39,999 bases of DNA, taken from contig CAKZLG010000121.1 in NCBI GenBank assembly GCA_937125035.1, positions 1 through 39,999 on the forward strand. Reading direction: 5' to 3'. A program made the translations under genes and the position numbers. How positions within the stretch are numbered: position 1 is the stretch's first letter; every line of letters begins with the position of its first letter. The notes below the pieces were generated by a model. That model was not told the origin of the DNA and made no database searches. It saw only the letters and a list, made by a program, of their open reading frames with translations. This DNA is from an uncultured Maribacter sp. GTDB taxonomy: Bacteria; Bacteroidota; Bacteroidia; Flavobacteriales; Flavobacteriaceae. Shown piece after piece: positions 15,586-22,869 of the stretch.

Positions 15586-17344
15586 AAAGATCTCTAATAT
15601 ATTTTATTACGGTCTTTTTGTCCATCTGGGCCAAGGCATACAGTTCCTCTTGGGTGCCATGTTCTAAAAAAACATCGGGTACACCAAAGGATTTAACAGG
15701 TGTCCGCATCTGTAGGGCATTGACGCCTTCCAGGATGGCGCTGCCAAAACCGCCCATGATGCTGCCGTCCTCCAAGGTAATAATGGCATCATAGTTTAAG
15801 CAGATGTCGCGCAAGGCGTCCTGGTCCATGGGTTTTACGAACGGAAAATTGTAATGCCCTATGGCGGTAGGGGCCAATTCCTGGCAGATCTCCTGGGCCA
15901 TGTTTCCTATGGGGCCATGGGAGAGCAAGACCGCATGCCGGCCTTCCATCAATTTAATGGCCTTGCCCAACCCTATTTTTTCCATGGGGCGTTCCCAATC
16001 CAGTAGTGCCCCACGGCCCCTTGGGTACCTTATGGCCAAAGGTTGGCCCAGCCCCATTTGGGCGGTGTACATCATGTTGCGCAGTTGCACCTCATTCATG
16101 GGGGAGAACAACATCATATTGGGGATACACCTTAAATAAGCTATGTCATAGGCGCCATGGTGCGTTGCGCCATCTTGGCCCACCAAACCGGCCCTGTCCA
16201 GACAGAAAATGACAGGCAGATCTTGTAGGGCCACATCATGGATCACTTGATCATAGGCCCTCTGTAAAAATGTGGAATAGATGTTGCAAAAGGGCACTAG
16301 GCCCTCTGCGGCCATCCCGGCCGCCAAGGTAACGGCATGTTGTTCCGCAATGCCCACATCAAAAGCCCGATCTGGTATTTCCTGCATCATGTACTTTAAG
16401 GAACTCCCAGTGGGCATGGCAGGGGTAATGCCCACTATACTTTTATTGGCTTTGGCCAATTCCACTAAGGTCTTTCCAAAGACATCCTGAAATTTGGGGG
16501 GTTGCGGATCTCCGTTCAACGCATGGAGCTCCCCAGTGGTTTTATTGAACTTGCCGGGGGCATGGTACACGACTTGGTGCTCCTCTGCCTGCTTCAACCC
16601 TTTTCCTTTGGTGGTGATGATATGTAGCAATTTGGGTCCGTCCATTTCCTTTAGGCGCCTCAATTCCCGTACCAAAGTAAAAAGATCATGGCCGTCTATG
16701 GGGCCGGAGTACTGTAGATTGAGGCATTCAAAGATGTTCTCTTCCTTGGCAGTACCCTTTTTTACATTGGTGAGGTATTTCTTTAGGGCGCCCACACTGG
16801 GGTCTATGCCAATGGCATTGTCATTGAGCACAATGAGTACGTTGGTATTGGTGACCCCTAAGTGGTTCAGCCCCTCAAAGGCCATTCCGCTGGCGATAGA
16901 GGCATCCCCAATGACGGCAATGTGCTGTCTGTCTTTTTTGCCCTGGATCTTCGCGGCCATGGCCATGCCCAAAATAGCGGATATGCTCGTGGAACTGTGG
17001 CCGGTGCCAAAGGCATCATACGGACTTTCACTACGCTTGGGAAAACCGCTAATGCCCTCCAATTGCCTATTGGTATGGAAAACATCCCTTCTACCTGTCA
17101 AGATCTTATGGCCGTAGGCTTGGTGGCCCACATCCCAAATGAGCCTATCTTCCGGGGTGTTGAACACATAATGAAGGGCTATAGTGAGTTCAACCACCCC
17201 CAAACTGGCCCCTAAATGGCCTTCTTTGGTGGACACGATATCTATAATGAATTCCCTAAGTTCCCGGGCCAATTGCGGTAATTGGTCAAGTGTCCGTTGC
17301 TTTAGGTCACTGGGTGTGGCAATATGGTCCAATATATTTTTCAA
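15563..17344 (-). CDS. dxs: 1-deoxy-D-xylulose-5-phosphate synthase
   Basis: This 593-residue enzyme condenses pyruvate and glyceraldehyde 3-phosphate, the first step of the MEP isoprenoid pathway that feeds quinones and carotenoids. It has EGHLGASLGVVELT at 41-54, DVGHQAYGHKIL at 71-82, the thiamine-diphosphate segment GDASIASGMAFEG (146-158) with VLNDN (172-176), and the transketolase signature DVGIAEQHAVTLAAGMA. GDA in place of the textbook GDG is the form seen here. The start appears to be TTG at 17344, giving MKNILDHIATPSDL; no ATG is present upstream in frame. It is divergent from tadA. Confidence 0.95.
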   Translation of the reverse strand: MKNILDHIATPSDLKQRTLDQLPQLARELREFIIDIVSTKEGHLGASLGVVELTIALHYVFNTPEDRLIWDVGHQAYGHKILTGRRDVFHTNRQLEGISGFPKRSESPYDAFGTGHSSTSISAILGMAMAAKIQGKKDRQHIAVIGDASIASGMAFEGLNHLGVTNTNVLIVLNDNAIGIDPSVGALKKYLTNVKKGTAKEENIFECLNLQYSGPIDGHDLFTLVRELRRLKEMDGPKLLHIITTKGKGLKQAEEHQVVYHAPGKFNKTTGELHALNGDPQPPKFQDVFGKTLVELAKANKSIVGITPAMPTGSSLKYMMQEIPDRAFDVGIAEQHAVTLAAGMAAEGLVPFCNIYSTFLQRAYDQVIHDVALQDLPVIFCLDRAGLVGQDGATHHGAYDIAYLRCIPNMMLFSPMNEVQLRNMMYTAQMGLGQPLAIRYPRGRGALLDWERPMEKIGLGKAIKLMEGRHAVLLSHGPIGNMAQEICQELAPTAIGHYNFPFVKPMDQDALRDICLNYDAIITLEDGSIMGGFGSAILEGVNALQMRTPVKSFGVPDVFLEHGTQEELYALAQMDKKTVIKYIRDLYANERFN

Positions 17345-17431
17345 GGGCGATGATACGACCGCACAAAAATAGTTTTTTTACTACAGATAGCAATTGTTCA
17401 TAAGCTCTCCAAATGTTAAAGGATCATATTG

Positions 17432-17439
17432 TATTTTTG
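17432..17439 (+). promoter_or_regulatory. Candidate -7 element for tadA
   Basis: TATTTTTG fits TAnnTTTG and ends only 4 bp before the ATG at 17444, which would give an almost leaderless mRNA. No convincing -33 element was found, so this may be chance. Confidence 0.3.
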
Positions 17440-17443
17440 GCCC

Positions 17444-17890
17444 ATGGTAAATGTGTTCAATGACACCTATTTTATGAACAAGGCCCTTCAAGAGGCCCAA
17501 ATGGCCTATGATCAAGGGGAAATACCCGTGGGGGCTGTCATTGTGGTACACGATCGCATAATAGCCCGTGCCCATAACCTAACTGAAAAGCTGCACGATG
17601 TCACCGCACATGCGGAAATGCAGGCCATAACGGCCGCAGCTAATTTTTTGGGAGGCAAGTACTTAAGGGAGTGTACCCTTTACGTTACGTTGGAGCCCTG
17701 CCAAATGTGCGCCGGGGCCTTGTATTGGAGCCAGATTTCAAAGATGGTGTTTGGGGCTTTTGATCCCCGCCGGGGTTTTGGTGCCATGGGCACCCAACTG
17801 CACCCAAGAACAACGGTGGTGGGGGGTGTATTGGAAGAGGAGTCCAGTGCGCTGTTGCATTCGTTCTTTGAAAGGATGCGCAAACAATGA
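17444..17890 (+). CDS. tadA: tRNA-specific adenosine deaminase / nucleoside deaminase
   Basis: The 148-residue protein is a zinc-dependent deaminase of the TadA/CDA family, converting the wobble adenosine of tRNA-Arg to inosine. The catalytic HAE is at 56-58 (VTAHAEMQAI) and the zinc-binding PCQMC at 85-89. Start ATG at 17444 gives the family-like N-terminus (FNDTYFMNKALQEA); an earlier TTG at 17429 is unlikely. It is divergent from dxs with about 100 bp between and is followed by a strong hairpin terminator. Confidence 0.92.
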   Translation: MVNVFNDTYFMNKALQEAQMAYDQGEIPVGAVIVVHDRIIARAHNLTEKLHDVTAHAEMQAITAAANFLGGKYLRECTLYVTLEPCQMCAGALYWSQISKMVFGAFDPRRGFGAMGTQLHPRTTVVGGVLEEESSALLHSFFERMRKQ

Positions 17891-17897
17891 GCATAAA

Positions 17898-17920
17898 AAA
17901 ACCGCGCCTTGCGCGGTTTT
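17898..17920. terminator. Two-way intrinsic terminator between tadA and the cold-shock gene
   Basis: AAAACCGCGC (17898-17907) pairs with GCGCGGTTTT (17911-17920) around a 3-base CTT loop. A- and T-runs on both sides let it serve tadA on + and the convergent cold-shock gene on -. Confidence 0.85.
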
Positions 17921-17947
17921 ACAAGTGTCAATAGGTAATACGTATCG

Positions 17948-18139
17948 TTACAGCACCGTCACCTTACCGGCAACAATACCCTTTCTGCCTTCTTCTTCAA
18001 TGTATTCCACTTTGTCTCCCTCCCTAAGTTCGGTTCCGTTCAGGGCCGTAGCATGGACAAAAATATCCTTGCCGGTTTCATCGTTGGTAATGAACCCATA
18101 TCCTTTGGTTCCATTAAAAAATTTAACTGTACCGTTCAT
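17948..18139 (-). CDS. Cold-shock domain protein (CspA family)
   Basis: The 63-residue product is a single cold-shock domain that binds single-stranded RNA or DNA and melts RNA structure. It carries the RNP1-like KGYGFI at 12-17 and RNP2-like DIFVH at 25-29, beginning MNGTVKFFNGT. I set the start at ATG 18139 because family members begin there. An in-frame ATG at 18166 would add nine residues (MDNFQIYIA) not typical of the family. Downstream is a strong hairpin terminator shared with tadA. Confidence 0.92.
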   Translation of the reverse strand: MNGTVKFFNGTKGYGFITNDETGKDIFVHATALNGTELREGDKVEYIEEEGRKGIVAGKVTVL

Positions 18140-18208
18140 TGCAATGTAAATTTGAAAATTATCCATTCTAAGGTACTAAAAAAAGCAAATCATTTGAAGA
18201 CCAAGGGT

Positions 18209-18478
18209 TTAATTCTTTTTTTTGATTTTAGTGCTTTGGGTATCCCTCCCTCTATTCTGCATTTTTTTGATATTTTCTTCCGTGAGCATGTAATTTTTCA
18301 TGTTCTTGCCTTTGCTCTCCTTGATCAGGAAAAGGGGCATGGCCACAAGAAATAGTCCTACCGTTCCGCCACCAATATATTGGTGCGCCTTGTCTTCTTG
18401 CTGTTCTTCAAGCGAAAACCCATAGACGATGCTGGCAAAGGAAGCTAGGACAATCCCCGTAATTATGTATTTCATCAT
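18209..18478 (-). CDS. Small two-helix membrane protein of unknown function
   Basis: The product of 89 residues (from ATG 18478; ATG 18475 is equally possible) has two hydrophobic helices, about 3-20 and 42-58, joined by an acidic loop (EEQQEDKAHQYIG). It ends in a lysine-rich cytoplasmic tail with KESKGKNMKNYMLTEENIKKMQ. I recall similar small proteins in Flavobacteriaceae but know of no function. It follows the ClC gene by 58 bp on the same strand and may be cotranscribed with it. Confidence 0.7.
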   Translation of the reverse strand: MMKYIITGIVLASFASIVYGFSLEEQQEDKAHQYIGGGTVGLFLVAMPLFLIKESKGKNMKNYMLTEENIKKMQNRGRDTQSTKIKKKN

Positions 18479-18536
18479 GGTAAAGTAATCTTCCAAAGCC
18501 CTAAAAATAGGAGGAACGGTTGTTAAACTGTGTTAT

Positions 18537-20321
18537 TTATTTTGTAAAATTAATGAGTTCCCGGCGGTAAGCGGTAAGCAACTTGGATTTAGAGACAAAA
18601 CCCATGTATTTGCCATTTTTTATGACCGGAAGGTTCCAGGCCCCACTGTCCTGAAATTTTTGCATTACTTTTTTCATACCGTCCTCACCGTGGAAGATGT
18701 GTTCAGGGGCATTGTGCATAAAGGCGGCAACAAGGGTGGTGTCATAGCGGGTGGTATCGAACATGATTTCACGGATATCGTCCAAAAGAATGATGCCCAC
18801 CAGCCCGCCTTTATCGTCCACTACGGGAAAGATATTGCGGGTGGACCGTGAGACCGCGGTGTGCACCATATCCCCTAAGGTCATTTGCGGGTGCACGGGC
18901 TTAAAATTGGTTTCAATGATGTCGTCCAAATCCATTAGGGTCAATACGGCTTGGTCCTTGTCATGGGTCAGTAAATCGCCCCGTTCAGATAATTCGCGGG
19001 TATAAATGGTATAGTCCAAGGTGTTTTTTGTAATCAGGTAGGAAATGGAAGCGGTGATCATCAAGGGTACAAATAGCTCATACCCCCCGGTGATTTCAGC
19101 AATGAGGAAAATAGCGGTGAGCGGCGCATGCAGCACTCCGGAAATTAGGCCCGCCATACCTATCAGGGTAAAATTACTTTCAGAAACGGAAAAACCTAGG
19201 CCAGAATGGTTAATGACCTTGGCCACCACATTGCCCAAGGCGCTTCCCATGACCATGGTGGGAATGAAGATACCACCGGCCCCACCGGCCGCGAAGGTGG
19301 TGGTCATGGCCACGGCCTTAAAAATGGTAATGCCGAACAAGAGCGCAATAACCACCCATATGTTGTGGGTGTATGCATCAAATGGTGTGGCACCAAGGGC
19401 TTTGAGATGATTACCGGCCAAGAGGTCGTTGATGAAACCAAAGCCTTCACCATACAGTGGGGGAATGAAGTAGAGCATGCCGCCAATGGCAAGGCCACCT
19501 ACCAGTAACCTGTATTTGGGACTTTTCAACGGTTTAAAGAGGGTCATAATGCGGAAATACATCTTGGTGAAATAGATGGAGGCCACGGCCGTGCCCACAC
19601 CCAAGAAAAGATAGAACAGGGTGTCATACACCGTAAACCTATCGGTAATGGTGAAACTGAACAATACTTCATTCCCCAAAAAGAAATAGGAAGTAAGGAC
19701 CCCGGAGATCGAGGCGAGCAAGAGCGGGAGCATGGAGATCATGGTCAGGTCCAGGCTAAAGACCTCCACGGCAAAAATGATGGCCGCAATGGGCGATTGA
19801 AAGATAGAGGCGATGGCCCCTGCGGAGGCACATGCAATGAGCAAGGAGCGTGTCTTGGCATTGATGTGGAACAACCGCCCAAGGTTGGAACTTATGGCCG
19901 CCCCAGAGGCCACGGCAGGGCCCAACAGCCCCACAGAGCCACCAAACCCCACGGTAAGGGGTGCCGCGATCAGTTGGGTAAGGATCTGTTTCCGTGCAAT
20001 GATACCCTTGTTTTTGGAGAGGGAAAATAAAATGGAGGATACGGCATGGCTCAACTTTTCCTTATGCACATACTTTACATACAGATAAACCAAGGTAAGG
20101 CCAATAATGGGCAGAATAAAGTACAATTGGTTGCTGGAGATGATGATACCGTCCTCAAGGATGGATTCAATGAAATAGGTGATGTTCTTTAGGAAAACGG
20201 CGGCCAACCCGGCCAAAAGGCCCACCATGACGCTCAAAATATAGATAAAGGTCTTATTGGAGATATTCTTGTACCGCCAAATGAGCATTCTTTTGAACAA
20301 GGTGTTGTTTGGGTTGGGCAT
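18537..20321 (-). CDS. ClC-family chloride channel/transporter with CBS domains
   Basis: This 594-residue protein has the ClC membrane core to about residue 435 followed by a pair of CBS domains (about 455-590), which usually bind adenine nucleotides and regulate gating. The selectivity motif near helix N, GGIFIPTMVMGSALG, is well kept. The region equivalent to GREGP reads GSVGLLGP (residues 128-135), so the external gating glutamate is replaced by leucine (Leu133), and the first motif (GSGIP) is not recognisable around 90-97. In exchanger-type ClC proteins that glutamate couples Cl- to H+, so this member may conduct passively or carry a different anion. Confidence 0.9.
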   Translation of the reverse strand: MPNPNNTLFKRMLIWRYKNISNKTFIYILSVMVGLLAGLAAVFLKNITYFIESILEDGIIISSNQLYFILPIIGLTLVYLYVKYVHKEKLSHAVSSILFSLSKNKGIIARKQILTQLIAAPLTVGFGGSVGLLGPAVASGAAISSNLGRLFHINAKTRSLLIACASAGAIASIFQSPIAAIIFAVEVFSLDLTMISMLPLLLASISGVLTSYFFLGNEVLFSFTITDRFTVYDTLFYLFLGVGTAVASIYFTKMYFRIMTLFKPLKSPKYRLLVGGLAIGGMLYFIPPLYGEGFGFINDLLAGNHLKALGATPFDAYTHNIWVVIALLFGITIFKAVAMTTTFAAGGAGGIFIPTMVMGSALGNVVAKVINHSGLGFSVSESNFTLIGMAGLISGVLHAPLTAIFLIAEITGGYELFVPLMITASISYLITKNTLDYTIYTRELSERGDLLTHDKDQAVLTLMDLDDIIETNFKPVHPQMTLGDMVHTAVSRSTRNIFPVVDDKGGLVGIILLDDIREIMFDTTRYDTTLVAAFMHNAPEHIFHGEDGMKKVMQKFQDSGAWNLPVIKNGKYMGFVSKSKLLTAYRRELINFTK

Positions 20322-20350
20322 GATCAGGTTCCTTGAACTAAATGTATTAA

Positions 20351-20376
20351 AAAATCCCGCTACTGGGCGGGATTTT
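20351..20376 (-). terminator. Intrinsic terminator downstream of aspS
   Basis: AAAATCCCGC (20351-20360) pairs with GCGGGATTTT (20367-20376) over a 6-base loop. It starts 4 bp past the end of aspS on the - strand and lies before the ClC gene. Confidence 0.8.
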
Positions 20377-20379
20377 CAA

Positions 20380-22137
20380 TTATTCGGTGCTGCGGTCCCA
20401 TTTTAAGTGCAGTTCCTTCAACTGTTCGTCATCAATTGGGGCTGGGGCGTCGATCATGACATCCCTGCCACTGTTGTTCTTCGGGAAGGCGATAAAGTCC
20501 CTTATGGTTTCTTGGCCGCCCAAAATGGCCACCAAGCGGTCAAGGCCAAATGCGATGCCACCATGGGGCGGTGCACCATATTGAAAGGCCTCCATCAAAA
20601 AGCCAAACTGGGCCTTCGCTTCTTCAGGCGTAAAGCCCAAGTGCTTGAACATGACGGACTGTGTCTGCTTGTCATGGATACGGATAGAGCCCCCACCGAT
20701 CTCATTGCCGTTGAGCACAAGATCATAGGCATTGGCCCTTACCGCGCCCGGATCGGTATCCAATAAGGCCAGCTGGCCCGGTTTTGGGGAAGTAAAAGGA
20801 TGGTGCATGGCATGGTAATGACCCGTTTCCTCATCCAGTTCCAATAGAGGGAAATCCACTACCCACAGAGGTGCAAAGACCTTAGGGTCCCTGAGGCCCA
20901 ACTGCTGTGCCATTTCCATACGCAAAGCACTTAACTGGGTTCTGGTTTTATGTGTTTCCCCGGCCAATATGAGCATTAAATCCCCAGGGTTGGCCTCCAT
21001 CTGCTTAGCAATGGCCTTCAAACCGGCCTCATCAAAAAATTTGTTCACAGAGGAGCTAAGACTGCCGTCCTCATTATACTTCACCCAGACCATGCCCTTG
21101 GCCCCGATCTGTGGACGTCTTACCCAGTCTATCAAGGCATCGATTTTTTTTCGGGTATAATGGGCACAACCGGGCACGGAAATTCCCACAACCAATTCGG
21201 CACTGTCAAAAATGTTGAAACCAAAGGTTCCGCCCGTGGGGGTCAAGGGGCAAAATTCCATCCCAAACCGAATATCCGGTTTGTCATTGCCATAGCGCTG
21301 CATGGCCTCGTCATAGGTCATCCTTGGAAAATCACCAATGGAGATGCCCTTGATCTCTTGAAGAAGATGCTTGGTAAGGCCTTCAAACACGTTCAATATG
21401 TCCTCTTGTTCCACAAAGGCCATCTCACAGTCTATTTGTGTAAATTCTGGCTGGCGGTCTGCACGGAGGTCCTCGTCCCTAAAACATTTTACAATTTGAA
21501 AATATTTGTCCAGGCCACCCACCATTAAAAGTTGCTTAAAGGTCTGTGGGGATTGTGGCAAAGCGTAGAACTGGCCCTTGTTCATGCGGCTGGGCACTAC
21601 AAAGTCCCTGGCACCTTCTGGGGTGGATTTGATGAGATAAGGCGTTTCCACCTCAATGAAGCCCGCTGCGGAAAGGTACGTGCGCACCGCCATGGCCACT
21701 TTGCTCCTAAAAATAAGGTTTTCCTTAACGGGGTTACGGCGTATATCCAAGTAACGGAACTTCATACGAAGGTCCTCGCCACCATCCGTGTCATTTTCAA
21801 TGGTAAAAGGAGGTGTTAGGGATGGGTTGAGCAGCTGTATGCTTTCCACCAGTACCTCAATGTTCCCGGTAGGGATGTTTGGATTCTTTGAGGCCCTTTC
21901 AATCACTTGGCCCTTAACCTGTATTACAAATTCCCTTCCCAGATTTCTGGCTTTTTCCAAAAGTTCCGGAGCCGTCCGCTCAGCATCGAATACGAGTTGT
22001 GTAATTCCGTAGCGGTCACGTAGGTCTATCCAGACCACAAAACCCTTGTCCCTGCTCTTTTGTACCCAACCGGCCAAGGTCACGGCCTTACCCACATGCT
22101 CTTCCCTTAATTCCCCACAAGAATGGCTCCTATACAT
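20380..22137 (-). CDS. aspS: Aspartyl-tRNA synthetase
   Basis: This 585-residue class II synthetase charges tRNA-Asp. It has an N-terminal OB-fold anticodon-binding domain (about 1-105), class II motif 2 [18 protein letters not shown] at 219-236, the bacterial GAD insertion (about 290-410) and motif 3 [15 protein letters not shown] near 527-541. The length and the GAD domain indicate the bacterial type. Whether it also charges tRNA-Asn cannot be decided here. ATG at 22137 gives the typical [10 protein letters not shown] start. It has a recognisable promoter upstream and a hairpin terminator downstream, so it is probably a single-gene unit. Confidence 0.97.
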   Translation of the reverse strand: MYRSHSCGELREEHVGKAVTLAGWVQKSRDKGFVVWIDLRDRYGITQLVFDAERTAPELLEKARNLGREFVIQVKGQVIERASKNPNIPTGNIEVLVESIQLLNPSLTPPFTIENDTDGGEDLRMKFRYLDIRRNPVKENLIFRSKVAMAVRTYLSAAGFIEVETPYLIKSTPEGARDFVVPSRMNKGQFYALPQSPQTFKQLLMVGGLDKYFQIVKCFRDEDLRADRQPEFTQIDCEMAFVEQEDILNVFEGLTKHLLQEIKGISIGDFPRMTYDEAMQRYGNDKPDIRFGMEFCPLTPTGGTFGFNIFDSAELVVGISVPGCAHYTRKKIDALIDWVRRPQIGAKGMVWVKYNEDGSLSSSVNKFFDEAGLKAIAKQMEANPGDLMLILAGETHKTRTQLSALRMEMAQQLGLRDPKVFAPLWVVDFPLLELDEETGHYHAMHHPFTSPKPGQLALLDTDPGAVRANAYDLVLNGNEIGGGSIRIHDKQTQSVMFKHLGFTPEEAKAQFGFLMEAFQYGAPPHGGIAFGLDRLVAILGGQETIRDFIAFPKNNSGRDVMIDAPAPIDDEQLKELHLKWDRSTE

Positions 22138-22157
22138 AGTCTGCTGTTTTCATCCGG

Positions 22158-22190
22158 CAAATTTAAGAAGAGTTCGCCATTAATGGCCAA
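22158..22190 (-). promoter_or_regulatory. aspS promoter with palindromic spacer
   Basis: In the gene direction, TTG (22190-22188, within a TTTTTTG run) is followed after 22 bp by TAAATTTG (22165-22158), a match to the Bacteroidota TTG/TAnnTTTG promoter. The spacer contains the perfect 12-bp palindrome GCCATTAATGGC (22176-22187). The leader would be about 15-20 bases. Confidence 0.5.
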
Positions 22191-22274
22191 AAAACCCACG
22201 AGGCTTTTAGTCCCCATTTGAGCGCAATCATATTCATACAAAGCATTTAAAATCAGATAGATAAATCTTTAATG

Positions 22275-22342
22275 TTAACTTAATGTAAATTAAAAGTTGC
22301 TTAAAAGTAAAATAAAATGTAGTTTTGTAACGTTAATGTAAA
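22275..22342 (+). promoter_or_regulatory. Promoter and candidate regulator sites (site C) of the MORN-type gene
   Basis: TTG at 22297-22299 and TAGTTTTG at 22320-22327 are 20 bp apart, a full match to the Bacteroidota promoter pattern. Two related sites flank it: TTAACTTAATGTAAA at 22275-22289 upstream, and GTAACGTTAATGTAAA at 22327-22342 over the expected start of transcription. The second matches the site before the phosphate transporter at 13 of 16 positions. Confidence 0.55.
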
Positions 22343-22456
22343 GTAAAGGGGTCTCGGACAAGACGGGACAAGGACGAACGTAGCCATTGGAAGAAGGCCC
22401 CCGAAAGCATATTTCACCGGCTTCAACCCGGTTTAAAAATCAAAAAAAATAGACAA
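22343..22456 (+). other. Long 5' leader of the MORN-type gene
   Basis: About 110-125 bases separate the predicted transcription start from the ATG. The leader has a tandem direct repeat (GGACAAGACG 22356-22365, GGACAAGGACG 22366-22376) and a small hairpin (ACCGG 22416-22420, CCGGT 22428-22432). No known riboswitch was recognised. Confidence 0.35.
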
Positions 22457-22804
22457 ATGAAACGAATTACTATCATAGCATTACTATTGCTCTCCGGGGT
22501 GGCAATGGCCCAAGAAAAACCACCTGTTTTTGAAAATGTAGGCGATAAGGTCTTGGCCACATACTATCATGCCAATGGGGAGGTGGCCCAACAAGGTTTT
22601 TTTGTGGATAAGAAATTACAGGGCGAGTGGACCATGTTCAATGCCGAGGGCGAAAGAATCGCCATAGGAAATTATGACAAAGGGGTCAGAACCGGAACGT
22701 GGTTGTTTTGGGATGGGGAAGTGGTCAAGGAGGTTGATTTCCAAGCCAACAAAATCGCTGCCATTGCCGAGGAAAAATCCAATACTGGTCTTGTGAAAAA
22801 TTAA
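22457..22804 (+). CDS. Small secreted MORN/YwqK-repeat protein
   Basis: The 115-residue product has a Sec signal peptide (MKRITIIALLLLSGVAMAQ, about 1-19) and two to three MORN/YwqK-type repeats (YYHANGEVAQQGFFVDKKLQG, then GEWTMFNAEGERIAIGNYDKG and GTWLFWDGE; key residues are the Gly-Glu-Trp/Tyr pattern). The repeats form short beta-hairpins. Proteins of this kind are frequent in Bacteroidota and are often labelled antitoxin or membrane-binding without direct evidence, so I give no function. A clear promoter, possible regulator sites and a long leader suggest tight control. A strong terminator follows. Confidence 0.82.
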   Translation: MKRITIIALLLLSGVAMAQEKPPVFENVGDKVLATYYHANGEVAQQGFFVDKKLQGEWTMFNAEGERIAIGNYDKGVRTGTWLFWDGEVVKEVDFQANKIAAIAEEKSNTGLVKN

Positions 22805-22824
22805 AATGTTTCCAACAGGCACCT

Positions 22825-22852
22825 AAAAGGCCCGCTGAAAAGCGGGCCTTTT
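22825..22852. terminator. Two-way intrinsic terminator between the MORN-type gene and the RND operon
   Basis: AAAAGGCCCGCT (22825-22836) pairs perfectly with AGCGGGCCTTTT (22841-22852) around a GAAA tetraloop. It ends both the + gene at 22804 and the - efflux operon ending at 22870. Confidence 0.88.
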
Positions 22853-22869
22853 TACGTTTCTTCCCTTAT

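Noticed and set aside
16494-17117. A 207-codon + strand frame inside dxs
   Set aside because: It is antisense to conserved dxs sequence and its product has no family pattern.
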